This document shows positions 34,545 through 39,333 of a DNA stretch of 39,333 nucleotides, piece after piece (position 1 is the stretch's first letter; every line of letters starts with the position of its first letter). This DNA comes from Rhodospirillaceae bacterium (GTDB lineage Bacteria; Pseudomonadota; Alphaproteobacteria; MPNO01; UBA2964): assembly GCA_018660305.1 (NCBI GenBank), contig JABJKO010000061.1, forward strand, positions 1-39,333, in the 5' to 3' direction. The notes under the pieces are model-generated. The model was not told the DNA's origin and made no database searches. It worked only from the letters and a program-made list of their open reading frames with translations. The translations under genes were made by a program, and so were the position numbers.

Positions 34545-34952
34545 TCACGCGGGCTCGAATTTTGGAATGGTGCAATCCTCGGTGACGTCGTCATAGACCA
34601 CGCGGACCGGCATGTCGCATTTTACCTCTTCGGCATCGATGCCGGTGAGGGGGGCGAACATGCGGGCGCCCTCGACGAGCTCGATGATGGCGACCACATA
34701 GGGCAGTTCACCCTCCCATCCCTTGTGGTAGATGCGGTGATAGGTGACGAAGCTGTGGATGGTGCCCTTGCCCGCCGCGTTGATCCAGCGGTGGTTCCGG
34801 CTGCCGCAATGGTCGCACAGTGTCGATGGCGGAAACCAGGTCTCGTCGCACTCATTGCATTTCTGGATCTTGAGCTTGTGCTCCCTGGCGCCCTCCCAGA
34901 AGGGCACGGATTCGGGCGATGGGATGGGCAGGGGTTTGAGGTATTCGGCCAT
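34545..34952 (-). CDS. DUF35 zinc-ribbon/OB-fold protein
   Basis: The 135-residue protein has an N-terminal rubredoxin-like zinc ribbon with C32, C35, C46 and C49 (KCNECDETWFPPSTLCDHCGS), followed by an OB fold (GKGTIHSFVTYHRIYHKGWE...). DUF35 proteins are CoA-binding partners of thiolase-fold enzymes; in steroid side-chain degradation the pair acts as an aldolase. Its ATG is 1 nt after the stop of the thiolase-fold gene upstream, which fits a heterocomplex. Confidence 0.93.
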   Translation of the reverse strand: MAEYLKPLPIPSPESVPFWEGAREHKLKIQKCNECDETWFPPSTLCDHCGSRNHRWINAAGKGTIHSFVTYHRIYHKGWEGELPYVVAIIELVEGARMFAPLTGIDAEEVKCDMPVRVVYDDVTEDCTIPKFEPA

Positions 34953-34953
34953 G

Positions 34954-36147
34954 TCACGCACTCCCCAGGATAAGCGTCGATTCACAGACCGTGTTGCCGC
35001 CGTGACCGGATATAAGCCCGATCTCGGCATCGGGAACCTGCCGGTCGGGACCATATTTTCCTTGCAACTGGCGCACCCCTTCGACGATCTGCAGCATGCC
35101 CTCCACATGGGCTTCCGATAGCTGCCCGCCCGAGGTGTTGGTGGGCATCGCGCCATGGAGCCTGAGCGCACCGGAGGCGACAAACTCTCCCCCTTCGCCC
35201 TTCTTGCAAAAGCCGTAATCCTCAAGCTGGACCAGCACCATGTAGGTGAAGCAATCGTAGATCTGCGCGAAATCCATATCCTCCGGCCCCAGCCCGGCCA
35301 TGGCGTAGGCCGTCCTGCCGGCCGCGATGGCGCCCGTATGAGTCAGATTGTCATTGTTCTGCCAGCCCGACAGATTGTTATGGGTGCCGAAGCCCTTGAT
35401 CAGGACCGGGCGCTGGCGCAGATCCTTGGCCCGCTCGGCCGATACGACAACCACGGCGCCGGCGGCGTCGGTCTGCAGCGAACAATCGAACAGCCCGAAC
35501 GGCGCGACGATCATGCGGCCGGCGTGATAATCCTCCAGCGTCAGCGGTTTTTTCATCACCGCGTCGGGATTGCGCAGGGCATGTTCGCGAAACGCGACAG
35601 AGATAGCCCCGAACTGATCGCGGGTGGTGCCATATTCATGCATGTGGCGGGTCGCGCCGAACGCATGGGCCGCGATGGCGCCGTAATAGCCGATCTCCGG
35701 GCCGAATTCGACACCATACATCTGCTGCGGCCGGCCCGACGACAGCAGGTGGCTCTCCTTGGTGGCATGGACCCGTGACCAGTTGTCCCGCCCGTACCCC
35801 ACGACAATGCAGGACGCGAGCCCGGCATCGATGGCCATGGCGGCCAGCGCCACGCCCATCACCTGACTGGCCCCGCCATTGGTCAGCGTGGTGGAAAAGC
35901 TTGCGTCGATGCCCAGCCTCTCGCCCACCACCTGATGAAAGGTGTAGATCTCGTCCGGGCCGCGGACCAGCAGACCATCCACATCGGACGTGGTCAGACC
36001 GGCATCGTCCAGCGCGCCGTTGATGGCCTCTTCGAGAAGCCCGATGGCCGAAACCCCCGGCACTTTGCCCAGCTTGCTGGTGGCGGTACCGGCGATGGCG
36101 CAGCGGTCGCGCAGATGGGTTGAAGGTTCGATTAAAGACGCATTCAT
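34954..36147 (-). CDS. Thiolase-fold protein (SCP-x/lipid-transfer or Ltp2-type)
   Basis: The 397-residue protein is a non-classical thiolase. It has the N-terminal CAIAGTATSKLGKVPG, the FSTTLTNGGASQVMGVALAAMA segment at 84-105, and the C-terminal NTSGGQLSEAHVEGM and SGHGGNTVCESTLILG motifs. The active-site cysteine of classical thiolases would lie near residue 89-94 but the sequence is TNGGAS, so a normal thiolytic mechanism is doubtful. Together with a DUF35 partner encoded next to it, an aldolase (Ltp2-like) role is a better guess. The start overlaps the stop of the CoA-transferase gene in ATGA. Confidence 0.9.
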   Translation of the reverse strand: MNASLIEPSTHLRDRCAIAGTATSKLGKVPGVSAIGLLEEAINGALDDAGLTTSDVDGLLVRGPDEIYTFHQVVGERLGIDASFSTTLTNGGASQVMGVALAAMAIDAGLASCIVVGYGRDNWSRVHATKESHLLSSGRPQQMYGVEFGPEIGYYGAIAAHAFGATRHMHEYGTTRDQFGAISVAFREHALRNPDAVMKKPLTLEDYHAGRMIVAPFGLFDCSLQTDAAGAVVVVSAERAKDLRQRPVLIKGFGTHNNLSGWQNNDNLTHTGAIAAGRTAYAMAGLGPEDMDFAQIYDCFTYMVLVQLEDYGFCKKGEGGEFVASGALRLHGAMPTNTSGGQLSEAHVEGMLQIVEGVRQLQGKYGPDRQVPDAEIGLISGHGGNTVCESTLILGSA

Positions 36148-37301
36148 TCGGCAGCTCCTGCTTTCGTCCTGCCGATGCGGGCGAGGATCTCGTCGGTATG
36201 TTCGCCATGCAGAGGCGCGGGCGTTTTGATTTCCGTGGGCGTGTCCGACAGGGTGACGCCGCCGCCCACCAGCTTGACCGACCCCACCTTGGGATGGGGC
36301 ACTTCCTTGATCATGCCCAGATGCTGCACCTGCGGGTCGGCCAGGGCTTCGTCCAGCGCATAGATCGGTGCCGCCGGCACGTCAGCGTCAAGCAACCCGT
36401 CCAGCCAGTGCTGGCGCGGCTGGGTCTTGAAAATTTCCTTCAGGGCCGCTTCCAGATCGTCATAGTTCTTGCGCCGGTCGGCCTTGGTCTTAAAGCGCGG
36501 ATCATGGATCCATTCCTCGTGATCCACCACTTTGCACAGCCCTTCCCAGAATTTTGGGGGCGACGACAGATGGATGACAAAGGGCTTGTCGTCGCCGGCG
36601 ACGAACGCGAAAACCGCCGCCGTCTGTGTGCGGGTCTTGCGTTTGGGAATATCGCCCTCTTCGAAATAACGTGCCGCGTTCTCGCCGAGAAAAGACAGGG
36701 TCGAGGACAGCAGCGATGTTTCCACCCGCTGACCCCGTCCGGTGCGTTCGCGGGCGCAGATGGCCCCCAAGATACCGTAGGCCGCCATGATGCCGGTGAG
36801 ATGATCGCTGAGCGATACGCCCATGGGTTTGGGATCATCCAGATCGGTGAGCACGGACAATAGCGCCCCCATGGCCTGGCCCACCGTGTCGTAGCCGGGG
36901 CGCTTGGCATAAGGCCCCGTCAGGCCGAAGGCGGTGACCGAGCAATAGATCAGTTTCGGATTGGCGGCGGACAGTTTGTCATAGCCGAGCCCCAGCCGGT
37001 CCATGGTGCCGACCCGGAAATTTTCGATCAGCACGTCCGCGTCCGCCGCCAGCGCCTGGGCGGCTTCACGGCCTTCGTCGGTCTTGAGATCGAGAATGAC
37101 GCTTTTCTTGTTGCGGTTGACCGAGCCGAAGGTCGCCGAATAATCCGCCGCGCCCCAGCCCCGAAACGGATCGCCCCCCGCAGGCGTCTCGATCTTGATG
37201 ACCTCGGCACCAAGATCAGCCAGCATCATCCCGGCATAGGGGCCGGAGACGTAGGATGCGAATTCGAGAACCGTAATGCCCTCAAGCGCCGCTGTTGCCA
37301 C
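36144..37301 (-). CDS. CaiB/BaiF family III CoA-transferase
   Basis: The protein is 385 residues if started at GTG 37301, which has GGGGAGG 7 nt upstream. An ATG at 37325 is in frame but would place that ribosome site inside the gene. Motifs: LEGITVLEFASYVSGPYAGMMLADLGAEVIKIE in pieces over the first 40 residues, NRNKKSVILDLK and RPGYDTVGQAMGALL with the catalytic aspartate. It closely resembles the CoA-transferase at 16889. As first gene of the operon with the thiolase-fold and DUF35 genes it probably activates the acid that the pair then cleaves. Confidence 0.93.
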   Translation of the reverse strand: MATAALEGITVLEFASYVSGPYAGMMLADLGAEVIKIETPAGGDPFRGWGAADYSATFGSVNRNKKSVILDLKTDEGREAAQALAADADVLIENFRVGTMDRLGLGYDKLSAANPKLIYCSVTAFGLTGPYAKRPGYDTVGQAMGALLSVLTDLDDPKPMGVSLSDHLTGIMAAYGILGAICARERTGRGQRVETSLLSSTLSFLGENAARYFEEGDIPKRKTRTQTAAVFAFVAGDDKPFVIHLSSPPKFWEGLCKVVDHEEWIHDPRFKTKADRRKNYDDLEAALKEIFKTQPRQHWLDGLLDADVPAAPIYALDEALADPQVQHLGMIKEVPHPKVGSVKLVGGGVTLSDTPTEIKTPAPLHGEHTDEILARIGRTKAGAAE

Positions 37302-37474
37302 GTGGATGCCTCCCCTTTCGGCCAAATAAGCGCCTATGTCCGCGCTTTGCTTGCAGGGTATCCCGCGGCCCGATGAGAGACAAGATGACGCACAAAACTT
37401 GTCGCCCCGGATTTCCCTTTGGCTGATTTCGTTCTAGAATACGGCAATGAAAAATATCATCAGGGAGAGCTTTC

Positions 37475-38521
37475 ATGGGATCCATAGACTCCGATGCCCA
37501 CGTCATCGAATGCGAAGCCACTTTTGACTATATGGACCCGGAATTCGAGCATCTGAAGCCCATGGTGGTGGTGCGCAAGAGCAACATTGCCGAGATGGAT
37601 CTCGAAGGCCGCGCCCAGACCGAATATTGGGTGATCGACGGCAAGCTGCAGCCCAAGGAAGGCAATATCGGCTCCAACACGTCGAAGGAATCCCGCGAGA
37701 TGCTCGACGTGCAGGCGCGGCTCGATCACATGGACGAGCTGGAAATCGATGTGCAGGTTCTGTATCCCACCGTGTTCCTGCGGGCCTGGACCCAGAACCC
37801 GGAAATCGAATACGCGCTGTGCAAGAGCTACAACCGCTGGCTCGCCGATATCTGGTCGAAGGCGCCGGACCGGCTGCGCTGGGTTGTCATGCCGCCGCTG
37901 CTGCAGATGGACAAGGTGCGCGAGGAAATCAAGTTCGCCAAGGAAAACGGCGCCTGCGGCATCTTCATGCGCGGCCTCGAATGCGAACGCCGGGTAGCGA
38001 CGCCCTATTTTTATTCCCTGTTCGACATGGCCGAAGAATTCGACATGCCGATCTGCTTCCATTCCGGCAATAACAGCTTCGCGGTGCGCGATATCTACGC
38101 CAAGGAATGCGGCTTCGGGCGCTCCAAGCTGCCGGTGGTATCGGCCTTCCACAATCTGCTGATGGACGATATCCCGTCAAAATGGCCAAAGATCCGCTGG
38201 GGCTTCGTCGAGGTCAGCGCCCAGTGGGTGCCCTATGCCCTCAACGACATGGGTATCCGCTTCGGCCGCCGCAACCGCGAGTTCTCGGACACCATCATGG
38301 CCGACAACAACATCTATGTGGCCTGCCAGGTGACCGACGATCTCGATTGGGTGCTGAAATATTCCGGCGACGACACCATCGTGGTCGGCACCGATTACGG
38401 CCATGCCGACACGTCAGCCGAGATCGAGGCGCTGCGCAAACTGCGCGACGACGGCAAGGTGTCAGCCGAGGCCGCCAACAAGATCCTCAACGACAACGCC
38501 AAGGCGCTGTATGGGTTGTAG
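37475..38521 (+). CDS. Amidohydrolase family 2 (metal-dependent hydrolase/decarboxylase)
   Basis: The 348-residue protein belongs to the amidohydrolase_2 TIM-barrel group that includes ACMS decarboxylase and gamma-resorcylate decarboxylase. It has the N-terminal DSDAHVIE metal motif, ICFHSGNN with a metal histidine near residue 192, and the late VVGTDYGHAD with the catalytic aspartate. It may hydrolyse or decarboxylate an aromatic or ring-cleaved acid. CAGGGAGAG lies before the ATG. The gene is divergent from the CoA-transferase operon, with a 173-nt shared upstream region. Confidence 0.92.
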   Translation: MGSIDSDAHVIECEATFDYMDPEFEHLKPMVVVRKSNIAEMDLEGRAQTEYWVIDGKLQPKEGNIGSNTSKESREMLDVQARLDHMDELEIDVQVLYPTVFLRAWTQNPEIEYALCKSYNRWLADIWSKAPDRLRWVVMPPLLQMDKVREEIKFAKENGACGIFMRGLECERRVATPYFYSLFDMAEEFDMPICFHSGNNSFAVRDIYAKECGFGRSKLPVVSAFHNLLMDDIPSKWPKIRWGFVEVSAQWVPYALNDMGIRFGRRNREFSDTIMADNNIYVACQVTDDLDWVLKYSGDDTIVVGTDYGHADTSAEIEALRKLRDDGKVSAEAANKILNDNAKALYGL

Positions 38522-38524
38522 GGC

Positions 38525-38630
38525 CTATTCGTAAAATGCCCCGTCGCGGTAGGCGACGTCGTCTGAAATAAAAGTATCGTCGCGGCCGCGGAAGATCTTA
38601 GTTTCGCCATACTCCGCATCGCGGTTATGG
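38525..38630 (-). pseudogene. Remnant of a cupin gene 3' end
   Basis: About 90 nt (38522-38610) repeat the 3' end of the intact cupin gene at 38795-38882 with roughly 85 percent identity. The frame encodes GETKIFRGRDDTFISDDV then AYRDGAFYE and TAG, almost the same tail as the cupin, but nothing upstream in frame belongs to a cupin before a stop at 38654. It is a decayed tandem duplicate or a recombination scar. Confidence 0.8.
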
Positions 38631-38653
38631 ACAATTCTTGACCGTTCAAAACT

Positions 38654-38749
38654 TTAGATTACGAAAGTAACTAATATGCCAATTGCGGACAAAAAGACAT
38701 AGAGGGAAACAAGCGTCCAAATAAGTATTCTAACCTTTCGGTTTGCCAT
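38654..38749 (-). CDS. 31-residue single-pass membrane microprotein (candidate)
   Basis: The frame encodes MANRKVRILIWTLVSLYVFL and a further hydrophobic run ending FVI. Basic residues at the N-terminus precede one transmembrane helix. It sits between the cupin gene and its duplicated tail, in a locally AT-rich stretch unlike the neighbours. No strong ribosome site is visible. I recognise no family; the coding call rests on length, composition and membrane topology. Confidence 0.45.
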   Translation of the reverse strand: MANRKVRILIWTLVSLYVFLSAIGILVTFVI

Positions 38750-38797
38750 CGTTCACAATTTGGATTCTGCCACCAATTTCCGGTTATCCTGTCTGGC

Positions 38798-39313
38798 CTA
38801 TTCGTAAAACGCCCCGTCGCGGTAGGCGACGTCGTCTGAAATGAAAGTATCGGCGCGGCCGCGGCGGATTTTGGTTTCGCCGTCATCCATGGTGCGGGCA
38901 TCGGGGTGGCCGTCGCCGGTGGTGGCGCCGAGGCGCAATATGACCAGCGGTTCCTCGCTGATGGTCTCGAACCAATAGTACGTCCCGGCGGGCAACATGA
39001 TGCCGTCATTGCGGCCCAGCTCCCGCTCCTCGCCGCGGGGGCCATGGAACCGCGCGCGGCCATCGAGCACGATAAAGCTGTGATCCTGGTGCGGGTGGGC
39101 ATGGAGCTTGTTCTCGCCGCCCTTGGCATAGACCTTGATCTTGACCCACAGATGGTCGGCGACCGACAGCGGCTCCTCGGTGTTGCCGGCATCGAGTAGC
39201 TGCGGCCGGATGGAAAAGAAATCCGGGCGCGGTGCGTCGGGCGCATCCCAGGGGATGGCGATCTTTTGCAGGGCTGCAGATGCTTTGGGGTCGGCTTTGG
39301 GATTGGTTGCCAT
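38798..39313 (-). CDS. Cupin-domain protein
   Basis: The 171-residue protein has a single cupin barrel with the metal motif KLHAHPHQDHSFIVLDGRARFHG near residues 68-90 in segments and the second motif region around GRNDGIMLPAGTYYWFE. Such proteins are metal-dependent dioxygenases, isomerases or binding proteins; the substrate is unknown. GGGAGAAATATC precedes the ATG. It lies near the amidohydrolase and could act in the same degradation, but it is on the opposite strand. The gene start is complete within the window. Confidence 0.88.
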   Translation of the reverse strand: MATNPKADPKASAALQKIAIPWDAPDAPRPDFFSIRPQLLDAGNTEEPLSVADHLWVKIKVYAKGGENKLHAHPHQDHSFIVLDGRARFHGPRGEERELGRNDGIMLPAGTYYWFETISEEPLVILRLGATTGDGHPDARTMDDGETKIRRGRADTFISDDVAYRDGAFYE

Positions 39314-39333
39314 GATATTTCTCCCGTTATTCC

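Overview
The window reads as a chromosomal segment of a GC-rich alphaproteobacterium, probably an uncultured or environmental lineage. Codon use, the gene content (CaiB/BaiF CoA-transferases, tripartite-tricarboxylate-type binding proteins, TauD dioxygenases, hydantoinase A/B, MmgE/PrpD) and dispersed palindromic repeats support this; genus cannot be assigned from the sequence alone. Nearly all of the window is coding. I see no rRNA, CRISPR array, insertion sequence or phage gene.

The standout feature is a selenocysteine (Sec) island at about 4.0-13.5 kb. It holds selA, selB and tRNA-Sec (selC), together with three redox genes that are each interrupted by one in-frame TGA exactly where the family has its catalytic cysteine. 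These are a two-domain AhpD-like protein (CxxU...H), a peroxiredoxin-like protein (UxxC) and a deiodinase-like thioredoxin-fold protein (TUPPF). Ordinary gene calling would split or truncate all three. Two of the TGA codons are followed at 15-19 nt by a five-base-pair hairpin with a CGUG-type pentaloop, as expected of bacterial SECIS elements. selD is not in the window. The island also carries recQ, a secreted protein of unknown function, and a 27-residue membrane microprotein with a textbook sigma-54 promoter.

Layout. 1-3.5 kb: hydantoinase A (5' truncated) and B. 3.6-3.9 kb: GIY-YIG protein. 4.0-13.5 kb: Sec island. 13.5-15.9 kb: luciferase-like oxidoreductase and universal stress protein. 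16.1-21.1 kb: a tight five-gene catabolic cluster (citryl-CoA-lyase-like, CoA-transferase, dihydroxyphthalate-decarboxylase-like, fumarate-reductase-like flavoprotein and a minimal 2Fe-2S protein). 21.2-24.9 kb: three tandem paralogous substrate-binding proteins, each ending in a lysine run. 24.9-29.3 kb: two TauD-type dioxygenases around an orphan molybdopterin hydroxylase subunit. 29.3-32.8 kb: enolase-superfamily enzyme, D-2-hydroxyacid dehydrogenase and CoA-transferase. 32.9-37.3 kb: MmgE/PrpD, then an operon of CoA-transferase, thiolase-fold protein and DUF35 protein. 37.5-39.3 kb: amidohydrolase, a duplicated cupin tail, a second microprotein candidate and a cupin.

Apart from the Sec island, the region looks like a collection of CoA-linked and oxygenase-linked degradation modules for organic acids, with dedicated uptake proteins. 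Exact substrates cannot be read from the sequence.
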